From assembly GCA_005223185.1 (NCBI GenBank), contig NJBN01000010.1:62001-126000 (forward strand): a stretch of 64,000 nt of DNA, in the 5' to 3' direction. The DNA is from a candidate division LCP-89 bacterium B3_LCP (lineage in GTDB: Bacteria > Electryoneota > B3-LCP). This document shows, piece after piece, positions 10,933 through 19,451 of the stretch. The notes under the pieces were generated by a model. It did not search any database. It was not told the origin of the DNA and saw nothing but the letters and a program-made list of their open reading frames with translations. How positions within the stretch are numbered: position 1 is the stretch's first letter; the number at the start of each line of letters is the position of its first letter. The position numbers and the translations under genes are program-made.

Positions 10933-11772
10933 TCACTGTAGAAAGTATCCATAACTCAGATAAAAACGATCATTATTTCCGCCCGTTGGATACCAGTGAT
11001 AAGCGCAGGATAAACGAGCGCGCCGCTTCTGGATTATACTCAACCCAAATGTCCAGTATTCATCTGATCCTGCACTCACCCAGCCACCTTGGCCTGCAAA
11101 AGAATCAGACAGGCGGATTTCTGCACCGATTCGCCATTCCGGAAGATCGAAATCCTGCAGATCTTCCCATTCCAGAGCAGAACCCTGTACTGCGGCAGTG
11201 ATTTTACCATTCATGGTCCAGGAAAGTCCCGTTAAGATACGGTATGGCACTAAATGACTTCCCGGGTGGGTGATACTCTGTACGCAGGCGCTAAAGAGCC
11301 AGGGTCCGTAAGGTAGAAGGAAACCTAAGTCTCCAGTCCAGTAGCCTTCTCTGTCCTCATCCGACCAGCGTTCGTTGATATATTTAAACGATAACCCTAC
11401 TGGAAGTCCAATCGGCGTCTTATAAACTGTCGCCATTAGTATTGCCAATGCATTACCGCCATCAAGATGACCTTTATCCAGGAATCTGTATATCCCCAAA
11501 CCCGCGCCGTGGCGCGTTGAACGGGAATAATTGAGGTAGCTGAATCCCCAATTGTCAGGCAGGTTCAGCTCGTCGAAACGGAAGGAGAAATCCATCGCCA
11601 TTCTATTTTGCAGGTACAGTCCCGCGGGATTCCAATATACGGCAGAAACGTCAGTGGGAAGGGCAACACCGGCGCCACCCATTCCCTGCACTCGAGCACT
11701 GACCGGTTCTGAAGCATTTACCTGAAACTCAGCAAGTATTAACGTGACGAGTAGTATAATGGATTTTCGCAT
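10933..11772 (-). CDS. Outer-membrane beta-barrel protein (PorV/FadL-like)
   Basis: A 279-residue protein with a signal peptide (MRKSIILLVTLILAEFQVNA) followed by ARVQGMGGAGVALPTDVSAVYWNPAGL, the entry motif shared by PorV/PorQ-type and FadL-like barrels. Alternating hydrophobic strands and an aromatic final strand (FYLSYGYFLQ) follow. The precise role is unknown; PorV-type proteins shuttle type IX cargo, which would fit the many sorting-domain proteins here, but FadL-like lipid transport is equally possible. It is the first gene of the mutM/corrinoid operon and is divergent from the diguanylate cyclase gene. Confidence 0.65.
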   Translation of the reverse strand: MRKSIILLVTLILAEFQVNASEPVSARVQGMGGAGVALPTDVSAVYWNPAGLYLQNRMAMDFSFRFDELNLPDNWGFSYLNYSRSTRHGAGLGIYRFLDKGHLDGGNALAILMATVYKTPIGLPVGLSFKYINERWSDEDREGYWTGDLGFLLPYGPWLFSACVQSITHPGSHLVPYRILTGLSWTMNGKITAAVQGSALEWEDLQDFDLPEWRIGAEIRLSDSFAGQGGWVSAGSDEYWTFGLSIIQKRRARLSCAYHWYPTGGNNDRFYLSYGYFLQ

Positions 11773-11892
11773 GTCATAGTATAAATAAAATAAATATCCA
11801 TCGCAAGTTCATTTAATTCAATCTGCTGATTGCGCTATGATGCCTCGTCATCTTTAATTATCCGAACTGCCTCAAAAATAAAGCGAAATTCC

Positions 11893-11921
11893 TTGACATT
11901 TTTAGTGCTCTGACCTATATT
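11893..11921 (+). promoter_or_regulatory. Sigma-70-like promoter for the diguanylate cyclase gene
   Basis: TTGACA at 11893-11898 and TATATT at 11916-11921 with an exact 17-base spacer, about 100 bases upstream of the ATG at 12024. Confidence 0.75.
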
Positions 11922-12023
11922 CCCGTAGATACCGTAGTTAGGACTGGAATCTGCTTAACGCTGCACGTTAAACACAACCCCGGTCGAACAAGTTTGGACG
12001 ATTAGTTTAAGAGGTACTTTGGG

Positions 12024-12950
12024 ATGAGTTATTCAATCCTGGTAGTTGATGATTCCTGGGAATCGCGGGAAGTGATTACTTCCATTCTGTCGATAAATGA
12101 AGATTATAGCTTAGCCATGGCTGAAAATGGTGAAGAAGCCATGGGCAAACTCCAGACGAATAATTTCGACCTGGTGGTTACTGACATCTCCATGCCGGTG
12201 ATGGATGGTCTGGAACTTTTAGATCATCTTGTAAAGAATAAACCGAGCCTGCCTGTGATCACCTTCACCGGATTCGGCGATATTTTCGGTGTAAAAGCTC
12301 TGGAACGAGGCGCAGAAGATTGCATCTTCAAACCCTTCGATGCCCGCGATTTTAAGCTGCGGATTGCTAAGGCGCTGAAGTACAGCCGCCTGAAGAAATA
12401 TCAGGATCTTTTGGAACAGAAGAACAAGGAGCTCCGGCAGATTTCCACTATGGATCAATTAACGCAGTTGTACAACCGGCATTATATGCAGGATGTGCTG
12501 CAGAGGGAATTTACCCGGGCTAAAAGATACCGCAACAAGCTTTCCTGTGTGATGATAGACATCGATCATTTTAAGAAGATCAATGATGAATACGGGCATA
12601 TGCAGGGAGATTCGGTCTTGAGGGAATTTGCCGGTCTCTTAAAAAATACCTGCCGCGAAGTGGACGTTCCCTGCCGCTTTGGAGGGGAAGAATTCCTCAT
12701 CATTCTACCCGAAACCGACCGTCGCGGCGCCGAATGTATGGCTGATCGCCTGCGCCGAGCCACCGAAACTATGCCTATCTTCAGGGTTGAAAGTGCGGAA
12801 CTGCTGACCGAACTGAAAATTAGCGTTTCAGTCGGTCTGTCTGCCTATCCCGATCCCCGTATCCGCAGTGAAATGGACATGATAACGCTGGCGGATGAAG
12901 CTCTCTATCTTGCTAAGAACCAGGGCCGGAACTGCGTCATGGTAGCGTGA
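12024..12950 (+). CDS. Response regulator with GGDEF diguanylate cyclase output
   Basis: A 308-residue PleD/WspR-like protein. The receiver domain (about 1-120) has the acidic pocket VVDD, phosphoacceptor D54 in VVTDISMP, T81 and K103. A coiled linker follows (about 124-142). The GGDEF domain begins with DQLTQLYNRHY and has the active GGEEF at 220-224. An RxxD inhibitory (I) site, REVD at 211-214, sits exactly five residues before GGEEF, so product feedback by c-di-GMP is expected. It should make c-di-GMP when phosphorylated. No histidine kinase gene is nearby, so the partner is unknown. It has its own promoter upstream and a terminator downstream. Confidence 0.95.
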   Translation: MSYSILVVDDSWESREVITSILSINEDYSLAMAENGEEAMGKLQTNNFDLVVTDISMPVMDGLELLDHLVKNKPSLPVITFTGFGDIFGVKALERGAEDCIFKPFDARDFKLRIAKALKYSRLKKYQDLLEQKNKELRQISTMDQLTQLYNRHYMQDVLQREFTRAKRYRNKLSCVMIDIDHFKKINDEYGHMQGDSVLREFAGLLKNTCREVDVPCRFGGEEFLIILPETDRRGAECMADRLRRATETMPIFRVESAELLTELKISVSVGLSAYPDPRIRSEMDMITLADEALYLAKNQGRNCVMVA

Positions 12951-12987
12951 AATAAAAGTATAATTTGTAAAACTGAAGCATAAAATA

Positions 12988-13019
12988 GGGGCGCTCTGGC
13001 CAAGCAGAGCGTCCCTTTT
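12988..13019 (+). terminator. Rho-independent terminator
   Basis: An 11-bp stem (GGGGCGCTCTG / CAGAGCGTCCC, one G-T pair) with a 6-base loop, followed by TTTT, about 40 bases after the diguanylate cyclase stop. Confidence 0.85.
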
Positions 13020-13025
13020 GTTGTT

Positions 13026-13073
13026 GCGTCAGGTCTTGGTTTCTCGCCCGATCGGGAAAGTGTGACCTGACGC
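13026..13073. repeat. GCGTCAGGTC inverted-repeat element, copy 1
   Basis: An outer 10-bp stem, GCGTCAGGTC / GACCTGACGC, encloses a smaller palindrome (CCCGATCGGG). The same outer stem recurs at 27943-27976 and 37168-37210 with different interiors. Confidence 0.8.
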
Positions 13074-13083
13074 TTTAAAGTTC

Positions 13084-14172
13084 CTACCTCCCCATCGATA
13101 TCCCAATCGCCTCCGCCGTCTGCACCATCTGCCCGTCGGGGTCAACGAACTTCTGCTTGCCGATAGCCTCTTCAAGAGGAACGTAAACAATTTTGGCTTT
13201 TCGCAACGCCACCATATGTCCGAACTTCTTCTTCACCACCATGTGCACCGCTTCCACGCCGAAGCGTGTGGCTAAAATGCGGTCGAAGGTGGAAGGCTTG
13301 CCACCCCGCTGGATATGTCCTAAAGTGGTTACCCGCGTATCCATTCCTAAGTTCTGGGATATTTCATATCCCACCTGCTGCCCGATACCGCCCAATCTGT
13401 CCAGACCATGCGTCTGATCCGCCGATTCCACCACAATCCTGTCACCGCCGGATGGGTGCGCTCCTTCAGCGGCTACCACGATGGAAAACTTCCTGCCGAC
13501 TTTTCTGCGCCCGTCTATCTTATCATAAATCCGATCCCAACTGAAAGGAATTTCCGGTATGAGTATGACGTCAGCGCCGCCTGCTATCCCCGATTCTAAT
13601 GCTATCCAGCCCGCGTCACGCCCCATTACTTCTAACACCATAGCGCGGTGATGCGATTCCGCCGTAGTGTGCAGTTTGTCCAGAGCCTCTGTTGCTGTAG
13701 TGATTGCCGTATCGAAACCGAAGGTAACTTCCGTAGCGGATAGATCATTATCTATGGTTTTGGGCACACCCACAACCGGAGCCCCCATTTTGTGGAGTTC
13801 ATTAGCGATATACAGACTGCCATCGCCTCCAATGACGATCAGAGCATCCACACGCAGATCGTTGAGGCATTCCATCAATTCCTTGGATTTATCCTCCTTG
13901 ACGATCTTTCCATCCCTTTCCACCGGGTAGTGGAAGGGATCTCCTCGGTTGGACGTCCCTAAAATCGTTCCCCCCCTGTACAGTAATCCGGCTACGTCCG
14001 GCATATCTAAACGCCAGGGATCGGCTTTCTGAACCAAGCCTTCGTAACCATCCTGGATTCCCAGCACGTGAGCTCCATACTGGAGTTTTGCCGTTTTAAC
14101 CGCTGCTCTGATTACGGAATTGAGTCCCGGAGCATCCCCGCCTCCGGTTAAGATTGCTATGTTGTGAAGCAT
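13084..14172 (-). CDS. pfkA: 6-phosphofructokinase
   Basis: Phosphorylates fructose 6-phosphate in glycolysis; 362 residues. Visible motifs: the nucleotide loop GGGDAPGLNSVIRAAV at the N-terminus, GGDGS (about 115), VPKTIDNDL (about 135), MGRDAGWIALESGIAGGADVILIPE, and GHIQRGGKPSTFDRILATRFG. The phosphoryl-donor residues (E. coli 104 and 124) read Gly (GGDGS) and Lys (PKTIDND). Family knowledge: Gly/Gly marks classical ATP enzymes and Asp/Lys marks pyrophosphate enzymes; Gly/Lys occurs in the mixed group III clade, usually ATP-dependent. The donor therefore needs a biochemical test. Confidence 0.95.
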   Translation of the reverse strand: MLHNIAILTGGGDAPGLNSVIRAAVKTAKLQYGAHVLGIQDGYEGLVQKADPWRLDMPDVAGLLYRGGTILGTSNRGDPFHYPVERDGKIVKEDKSKELMECLNDLRVDALIVIGGDGSLYIANELHKMGAPVVGVPKTIDNDLSATEVTFGFDTAITTATEALDKLHTTAESHHRAMVLEVMGRDAGWIALESGIAGGADVILIPEIPFSWDRIYDKIDGRRKVGRKFSIVVAAEGAHPSGGDRIVVESADQTHGLDRLGGIGQQVGYEISQNLGMDTRVTTLGHIQRGGKPSTFDRILATRFGVEAVHMVVKKKFGHMVALRKAKIVYVPLEEAIGKQKFVDPDGQMVQTAEAIGISMGR

Positions 14173-14232
14173 CTCATACCCCCGTTTTATCTTAAATATT
14201 ATTAATCATCTAAGGTATATCTGATAGTATCC

Positions 14233-14835
14233 TTATTCTAAAAATTTCCCTTTGCCTTCACGCAGCACCTGAGGAAAGTCGTCACTTAAATCGACGATAG
14301 TAGATCTCTCATCAGGCAAAATCCCGCCGTCAATGACGCATCCCAATTGGTTGCCGAATTTCTCTTCGATATCTATCGCTTCGGTGAACAATCCATAATC
14401 GGTAACCTCAGCGGTGGTAGTCAGGATCGGTTCCTCTAATTCCTGCACCAAATCTTGTACAATCTGGTTGTCGGGAACCCGAAGCCCAACTGTTTTCTGC
14501 TTCGTCAACATGAGCTTGGGGACTTCTCTGGAAGCTTGCAGGATGAAAGTGTACGGGCCTGGTAGATGTCGCCGTAATACTTTATAAGTCGAGTTGGAAA
14601 TGCGTGCATAGACTGCGATATGCTTCAAGTCCGCACAGAGAAGTGCCATCGGGTGCTTCTTGTCCACCCGTTTAATCTGATACAGTTTCGCAATAGCTTT
14701 TTTATCCCGTAGTCTGCACCCAAATGCGTACACCGAATCCGTTGGTAATGCGATAATTTCACCCTGATGCAGAATATCAACCGCTTTTCGTATCAGTCTT
14801 ATTTGTGGGTTGACGGGATTAACACTAAACAGCAT
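14233..14835 (-). CDS. YciO/YrdC/Sua5-family protein
   Basis: A 200-residue single YrdC-like domain: AVDILHQGEIIALPTDSVYAFGC, then KLYQIKRVDKKHPMALLCADL, LPGPYTFILQAS, TVGLRVPDNQIVQDL and EPILTTTAEV. True TsaC/Sua5 makes threonylcarbamoyl-AMP for t6A in tRNA. The KRxDKKHPMALLC version is closer to YciO, whose role is less certain. It lacks the C-terminal Sua5 domain. It lies about 60 bases upstream of pfkA in the same direction and could be co-transcribed with it. Confidence 0.85.
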   Translation of the reverse strand: MLFSVNPVNPQIRLIRKAVDILHQGEIIALPTDSVYAFGCRLRDKKAIAKLYQIKRVDKKHPMALLCADLKHIAVYARISNSTYKVLRRHLPGPYTFILQASREVPKLMLTKQKTVGLRVPDNQIVQDLVQELEEPILTTTAEVTDYGLFTEAIDIEEKFGNQLGCVIDGGILPDERSTIVDLSDDFPQVLREGKGKFLE

Positions 14836-14979
14836 ATTCGGTACTACCCCAAAGCAGGCTTAATTCTCTGATCCAAGTTGAAAGATAAGCATGAAACAGG
14901 GTCAAATGCAAGTTTTTTCTACAGATTGACAAGCACAAACGGTAAATTCTCTTCTAAAAACCAATGGTTACAAAAATGC

Positions 14980-15008
14980 TTGACTTTAGGCCGTTCTCTC
15001 TTTACATT
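14980..15008 (+). promoter_or_regulatory. Promoter of tRNA-Leu
   Basis: TTGACT at 14980-14985, 17-base spacer, TACATT at 15003-15008, ending 14 bases before the tRNA 5' end. Confidence 0.75.
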
Positions 15009-15022
15009 TAGCATTCCTGAAA

Positions 15023-15107
15023 GCCGGGGTGGTGAAACTGGTAGACGCAGGGGACTCAAAATCCCCCGACCCTTGCGGTCATGCGGGTTCGATTCCCGCC
15101 CCCGGCA
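15023..15107 (+). tRNA. tRNA-Leu (anticodon CAA)
   Basis: An 85-base class II tRNA. The acceptor stem is GCCGGGG / CCCCGGC. The D-arm is followed by the anticodon stem GGGGA / TCCCC with loop CTCAAAA (anticodon CAA, reads UUG). A long variable arm follows, then T-arm GCGGG-TTCGATT-CCCGC and discriminator A. The 3' CCA is not encoded. It has its own promoter and terminator. Confidence 0.96.
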
Positions 15108-15121
15108 CATCAGATATTAAA

Positions 15122-15150
15122 CAAAAGCACTGTTGTTAGCAGTGCTTTTG
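15122..15150 (+). terminator. Terminator of tRNA-Leu
   Basis: Perfect 11-bp stem CAAAAGCACTG / CAGTGCTTTTG with a 7-base loop and an internal and trailing T-rich 3' side, 14 bases after the tRNA. Confidence 0.8.
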
Positions 15151-15271
15151 CTGTTTTGTAAGAATTTCTCAGATAAAACCTGTTGAGTATATTCATATCT
15201 TTTAGTATATTACCCGAAATTGTGAATATAGTTAGAACATTATTCATACAAATCAATAGAGTGCCCCCACC

Positions 15272-16828
15272 ATGAAAAATCCGACCACAGAACCTGCAAA
15301 AGATGACCCCATCCTCCTCCAATTAGCGCGAAAAAAATATCCTGACCTTAAACCCCATGAGGAGAAGCTATTCCGCGCTGTTGAGGAGGGCGAACCAGCC
15401 GATTACAGCACTGGTGATAAAGAAAAGGATAAACCAGACAACGCCCACAATTGGGGAGAAGATCGAGTCCTGAAAGCAGAACACATCGCCTGGCTGTGCA
15501 CTGACAAGCAAGCTTCAAAACAGGTAACCCACCGTGGTATTCCGATAATTGGTGCGCGAATAGATGGTGATTTTGATTTAGCACTTGCAACAATTAGGTT
15601 CCGACTCGGTTTTAGAAGATGCTCCTTTAAAAATAAAATAGATTTAAAGCATGCAGAGATCCGAATACTGGACTTGAAGGGGACACATACAAAATCAATC
15701 AGAGCGGACGGACTAAAGGTCGGAGGTGATGTCATTCTAAAGAACGGCTTCAAAGCCGATGGCGAAGTGCGCTTTTTAGGAGCGGAAATTGGCGGTAATC
15801 TGGAATGTGATGGGAGCCAGTTCACCAACAGGGATGGATATGCTCTCCTCGCCGAAAATCTGAAGGTGAGTGGTAATGTATTTCTTCGTAGTGGTTTCAG
15901 AGTCGATGGTAAAATATCGTTCGTCGGCGCAAATGTAGGTGGTGATTTCAATTGCGATGAGAGTCGGTATGAATTCCACCAAGAAGAGGAGAAAAATTCC
16001 CCTCAGAAGGAATACATAGATGATGAAGGAGTCATCTGCCTGAAGAGAGCTGAAATCAGAGGATGTTTCAACTGGACTCGTATTGATCTGACTGATGACG
16101 TTTCTTTAGATCTTCGTTCTGCCAGAATCGGCGTTATTCTAAGTGAATTAGAAAGCTGGCCAAAAGAGGGTATGCTGCTGATAAACGGCCTGGTTTATGA
16201 TGAAATCTATATCGAAGGTGAGAAAGGTTATCAAGACAAAATTGAGTGGTTACGGTTACAACCGAAAAAAATAAAATATCCTCAACCTTATGAACAACTG
16301 GCGAAAACGCTTCTCAGTAATGGTCATGACAGAGAAGCCAAAAAAACCTTAATTGCGAAAGAACAGGATAGAAAAAAGCGCGGACCAAAACCGACGCCAG
16401 GTGCCTGGTTCTGGTATAATATATCTGGTCCTATAATCGGTTACGGTTACCGTCCCCTTCGACCAGTCTGGATTGGCCTGATAATTTTCGCGCTGGGGTG
16501 GTTACTATTCAGTATCGGTAATAATCACGGATTAATGTCACCGGTCAAGGAGGGTGATTTCTTCGCTGACGACAGCTCTGCAGTTCACCGGCTACCTCAT
16601 GATTATCCTGAGTTCAAACCGTTGGTATATTCACTGGATATGTTCGTCCCCTTAATCGATCTGCAGCAGGGCAAATACTGGATGCCCACCGGTCAGGGCA
16701 ACTGTAATATTATCGGAATACCCATCAACTGCAACATGCTGCAAATATACCTCTGGATCCATATCCTTTCCGGCTGGGCGCTCACCTCTCTGTTTATCGT
16801 CGGTTTGACGGGAATAGTCAGAAAGTGA
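15272..16828 (+). CDS. Beta-helical repeat protein with C-terminal membrane domain
   Basis: A 518-residue protein of uncertain function. Residues about 80-290 form irregular 20-residue repeats of the type G-x-I-x-G-(D/N)-F/L (ARIDGDFDLA, LKVGGDVILKNGFKADGEV, AEIGGNLECDG, LKVSGNVFLRSGFRVDGKI, ANVGGDFNCDE), which suggests a right-handed beta-helix or pentapeptide-like solenoid. After a charged linker (KKTLIAKEQDRKKRG) come two or three hydrophobic segments (about 400-418 and 495-516), so it is probably a membrane protein with a soluble N-terminal solenoid. It lies downstream of tRNA-Leu. No integrase is present, so the site proves nothing about transfer. The ATG at 15272 has only a weak ribosome site. 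Confidence 0.7.
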   Translation: MKNPTTEPAKDDPILLQLARKKYPDLKPHEEKLFRAVEEGEPADYSTGDKEKDKPDNAHNWGEDRVLKAEHIAWLCTDKQASKQVTHRGIPIIGARIDGDFDLALATIRFRLGFRRCSFKNKIDLKHAEIRILDLKGTHTKSIRADGLKVGGDVILKNGFKADGEVRFLGAEIGGNLECDGSQFTNRDGYALLAENLKVSGNVFLRSGFRVDGKISFVGANVGGDFNCDESRYEFHQEEEKNSPQKEYIDDEGVICLKRAEIRGCFNWTRIDLTDDVSLDLRSARIGVILSELESWPKEGMLLINGLVYDEIYIEGEKGYQDKIEWLRLQPKKIKYPQPYEQLAKTLLSNGHDREAKKTLIAKEQDRKKRGPKPTPGAWFWYNISGPIIGYGYRPLRPVWIGLIIFALGWLLFSIGNNHGLMSPVKEGDFFADDSSAVHRLPHDYPEFKPLVYSLDMFVPLIDLQQGKYWMPTGQGNCNIIGIPINCNMLQIYLWIHILSGWALTSLFIVGLTGIVRK

Positions 16829-16847
16829 TAATATAACCGGTGTGTGG

Positions 16848-16893
16848 CCGGGACAGCTTCCCCAAAGGGGCTGACGAAGTCAGGATGTCCCGG
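16848..16893 (+). repeat. Three-way-junction REP (family A), copy 1
   Basis: A 46-base element with an 8-bp outer stem CCGGGACA / TGTCCCGG and two inner hairpins, CCCC-AAA-GGGG and CTGAC-GAA-GTCAG. It is preceded by GTGG. It lies 19 bases after the beta-helical membrane protein gene. Confidence 0.9.
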
Positions 16894-16916
16894 TTGGATA
16901 CATTGAAATACAAACC

Positions 16917-16968
16917 AGTCGCTTCAGCGACTTTACCCAAAATTTGGGCGCATGAATTTATTCATGTG
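16917..16968 (+). repeat. AGTCGC double-hairpin repeat, copy 1
   Basis: A 52-base repeat: AGTCGC-TTCA-type hairpin, then a CATGAAT-TT-ATTCATG hairpin. It matches 39746-39797 almost base for base; the differences lie mainly in the loop and in the spacer between the hairpins. Confidence 0.8.
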
Positions 16969-17006
16969 ACGGGTGGCATGCTTCTGGATCGCCGCAGGTG
17001 AGCACC

Positions 17007-17037
17007 GTAGGTTGTGTTAAGCATAGCGCAACCCAAC
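17007..17037 (+). repeat. GTAG-headed REP (GTTGGGTT family), degenerate copy
   Basis: GTAG followed by an imperfect palindrome GTTGTGTT ... AACCCAAC. A better-preserved copy lies at 41983. A tetranucleotide 5' to a hairpin is the classic layout of REP sequences handled by RAYT transposases. Confidence 0.65.
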
Positions 17038-17185
17038 AATTACTGAATCCTGAATCCCGAATCCTGTTTACTAACTCCCCCCCAAACTCCCATAATCCCA
17101 AATATCACTTGTTTTTCACCCCCATTTTTCTTATTATTGAACGGTAAAGACACCAGGTATATAACCATTTCTATCGGGAGTATGG

Positions 17186-17231
17186 CCGGGACAGCTTCCC
17201 CAAAGGGGCTGACGAAGTCAGGATGTCCCGG
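17186..17231 (+). repeat. Three-way-junction REP (family A), copy 2, in serS leader
   Basis: Identical to copy 1 over 46 bases. It ends 2 bases before the AGGAG ribosome site and 9 bases before the serS ATG, so any serS transcript starting upstream carries the folded element in its leader. Confidence 0.9.
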
Positions 17232-17240
17232 GCAGGAGCC

Positions 17241-18512
17241 ATGTTAGACCTTAAATTTATCCGCGAAAATAAAGAACTGGTTCGCCAGAATATCAAAAAC
17301 AAGAACGAAACCGCCGGTCTGGATCGCATCCTAGAACTTGACGAAGAGAGACGCGGAATTCTGGTTGAAGTCGAAAAGCTGAAAGCCACCCGCAATCGAG
17401 TTTCCAAGGAGGTTGGCCAGAAGCTAAAGAGTGGCGCCAACGCCGATGATTTAAAACAACAGATGAGAGAAGTATCCAGCCAGATTCAGCAGTTCGATCA
17501 GAGTCTGAAGGACGTGGAGACAGAGCTTGACGATCTGATGAAATGGGTCCCCAATGTAGCTCATCCCGACACTCCTATCGGTGATTCGGAGGAATTTAAT
17601 CGTTTCTACAAGAGCTGGGGTGAGCCCCCCCAGTTCGATTTCGATTTGAAAGATCATCTGGCACTTGGTGGAGATCTGGATATATTGGACTTCCCCCGCG
17701 GTGCCAAAATAACCGGATCCGGCTTCCCGGTTTACAAGGGAAAAGGAGCTGCCTTAGAACGCGCTCTGATCAATTTCATGTTAGATCTGCACATCAAGGA
17801 ACACGGTTATACTGAAATCATGCCCCCCTTTATGACCAATGCTGAATCCATGTACGGAACCGGACAACTTCCCAAGTTAGCGGACGATATGTATTTTGTG
17901 CCCAAGGATGATCTTTACCTGATCCCCACCGCTGAAGTCCCCCTTACCAACCTCCATCGCGATGAGATAATTCCCGAAGATAACCTGCCTATAAAGTACG
18001 CGGCCTATACCCCCTGCTTCCGCCGCGAAGCTGGCTCCTACGGTCGTGATACGCGCGGCTTCCTGCGAGTACATCAGTTCAACAAAGTAGAATTGGTCAG
18101 ATTTGTCAAGCCGGAAACTTCCTACGATGAATTAGAAAAACTGCTGCTGGAAGCAGAAAAAGTACTTCAGCTTCTAAATTTACACTACCGCGTTGTCGAA
18201 CTTTGTACCGGTGATCTATCCTTCGCCTCCGCTAAAACGTATGACATAGAAACCTGGGCGCCCGCCGAAGGGAAATGGCTGGAAACGTCATCGATATCCA
18301 ATTTTACGGATTTCCAGGCGCGCAGAGCCGGAATACGGTATCGCCAGCAAGAGGGCAAGAAATCGCAATTCCTGCATACTCTAAACGGTTCGGGCGTGGC
18401 GACTTCACGCTTGATGGTAGCGCTTCTGGAAACCTGCCAGACCGATGAAGGAACCGTCATGGTACCTGAAGTCCTGCACCCATATCTCGATTTTCGCCTT
18501 ATCGATAAATAG
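17241..18512 (+). CDS. serS: Seryl-tRNA synthetase
   Basis: Charges tRNA-Ser; class II synthetase of 423 residues. The N-terminal coiled-coil tRNA-binding arm is clear (about 30-100: LDEERRGILVEVEKLKATRNRVSKEVG). Class II motifs 2 and 3 are visible (YTPCFRREAGSYGRDTRGFLRVHQFNKVE; LNGSGVATSRLMVALLETCQTDEG). I start at the ATG at 17241 with AGGAG just upstream, since homologues begin MLDLKFIREN. The in-frame ATG at 17223 lies inside the REP element. The unusual leader is discussed with that repeat. Confidence 0.97.
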   Translation: MLDLKFIRENKELVRQNIKNKNETAGLDRILELDEERRGILVEVEKLKATRNRVSKEVGQKLKSGANADDLKQQMREVSSQIQQFDQSLKDVETELDDLMKWVPNVAHPDTPIGDSEEFNRFYKSWGEPPQFDFDLKDHLALGGDLDILDFPRGAKITGSGFPVYKGKGAALERALINFMLDLHIKEHGYTEIMPPFMTNAESMYGTGQLPKLADDMYFVPKDDLYLIPTAEVPLTNLHRDEIIPEDNLPIKYAAYTPCFRREAGSYGRDTRGFLRVHQFNKVELVRFVKPETSYDELEKLLLEAEKVLQLLNLHYRVVELCTGDLSFASAKTYDIETWAPAEGKWLETSSISNFTDFQARRAGIRYRQQEGKKSQFLHTLNGSGVATSRLMVALLETCQTDEGTVMVPEVLHPYLDFRLIDK

Positions 18513-18558
18513 CCATGCAATCCCTCCCCCTTCCATTACATCCTCACAACCTTTAAGC

Positions 18559-18587
18559 TTGACATTTCCGATAAATTGGAGTATCTT
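18559..18587 (+). promoter_or_regulatory. Promoter of the microcompartment genes
   Basis: TTGACA at 18559-18564, 17-base spacer, TATCTT at 18582-18587, 36 bases before the PduL start codon. Confidence 0.7.
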
Positions 18588-18622
18588 AAGCTGTTGTACA
18601 TCTCTGTCTTTAAACTATTCCA

Positions 18623-19399
18623 GTGAAGAAGCCCATTTCTGTAGGAATTTCACCTCGCCACATTCATCTTTCCAAGGAAGATTTCCACCGGTTGTTCGGA
18701 CCGGATGCTACTCTGACCCGCACGCGTGATCTGACTCAAAAAGGGCAGTTTGCTTCTGAGCAATTCGTAACTTTGGCAACTTCGGTCGGTCGGATTGAAA
18801 ATGTGCGCGTTTTAGGACCCTTTCGCGATGCTTCACAGGTGGAACTATCCGCCACTGACGCGGTTGGACTGGGACTTAATCCTCCGGTGAGGGATTCGGG
18901 CGATCATGAAGGATCACCGGGCATAACCATCACTGGTCCATCCGGTCGAGTTGATATTCCCGAAGGCGTCATCCTGGCACAGCGTCATGTGCACATGACG
19001 CCGAAGGATGCCCGAGAATACAACGTCGTGGATAAAGAAATCGTGTTTATGGCGCTGTCAGCCCCGACGCCGAATAGCATGAGATCAGCGCCTCGCACTG
19101 TAATCTTCGGCGATGTGTTAATTCGTATTAGTGAAAACTACCGCCTCGATTTTCATCTGGATACCGATGAAGCCAACGCTTCCGGTGCTCGTACCGGTGA
19201 CTCTTCCGTGCTCTTTAAGATAGGGGGAGCTCCTCTTGACGATAATCGCCAGTATTATCCTGAGAAGCGACTGTACAGCGAATTCGATGTGAGGAAGGCT
19301 AGACAGGAAGGGATGATCATTCTAATCGAGAAGGATACCATCCTGACCCCATCTGCCTTGGATCTAGGGCGGGAAAAGGGGCTGTTCGAGTTCCGATGA
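18623..19399 (+). CDS. pduL: PduL-type phosphate acyltransferase
   Basis: Converts acyl-CoA plus phosphate to acyl-phosphate plus CoA, usually inside bacterial microcompartments. The family's duplicated beta-barrel metal motifs are visible: SPRHIHLS near residue 10 and AQRHVHMTPKDA near 115, together binding the two zinc ions. Further family segments are GQFASEQFVTLAT and VLGPFRDASQVELSATDAVGLG. At 258 residues it is longer than the usual 210 or so, owing to about 40 extra C-terminal residues. The start is GTG with no strong ribosome site. The next gene encodes a shell protein, supporting microcompartment use. Confidence 0.9.
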   Translation: MKKPISVGISPRHIHLSKEDFHRLFGPDATLTRTRDLTQKGQFASEQFVTLATSVGRIENVRVLGPFRDASQVELSATDAVGLGLNPPVRDSGDHEGSPGITITGPSGRVDIPEGVILAQRHVHMTPKDAREYNVVDKEIVFMALSAPTPNSMRSAPRTVIFGDVLIRISENYRLDFHLDTDEANASGARTGDSSVLFKIGGAPLDDNRQYYPEKRLYSEFDVRKARQEGMIILIEKDTILTPSALDLGREKGLFEFR

Positions 19400-19451
19400 A
19401 CGTTTTTTGTACAATAACTTTTGAATTTTCTAATATGACGAAGCCCTAAAA

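Noticed and set aside
17223-17240. serS start at the ATG at 17223
   Set aside because: That ATG is part of the repeat (GGATGTCCCGG) and is present in all copies; homologues start at MLDLKFIREN.
15023-17240. Genomic island integrated at tRNA-Leu
   Set aside because: No integrase and no second copy of the tRNA 3' end downstream were seen; the repeats there are REP-type elements found throughout.
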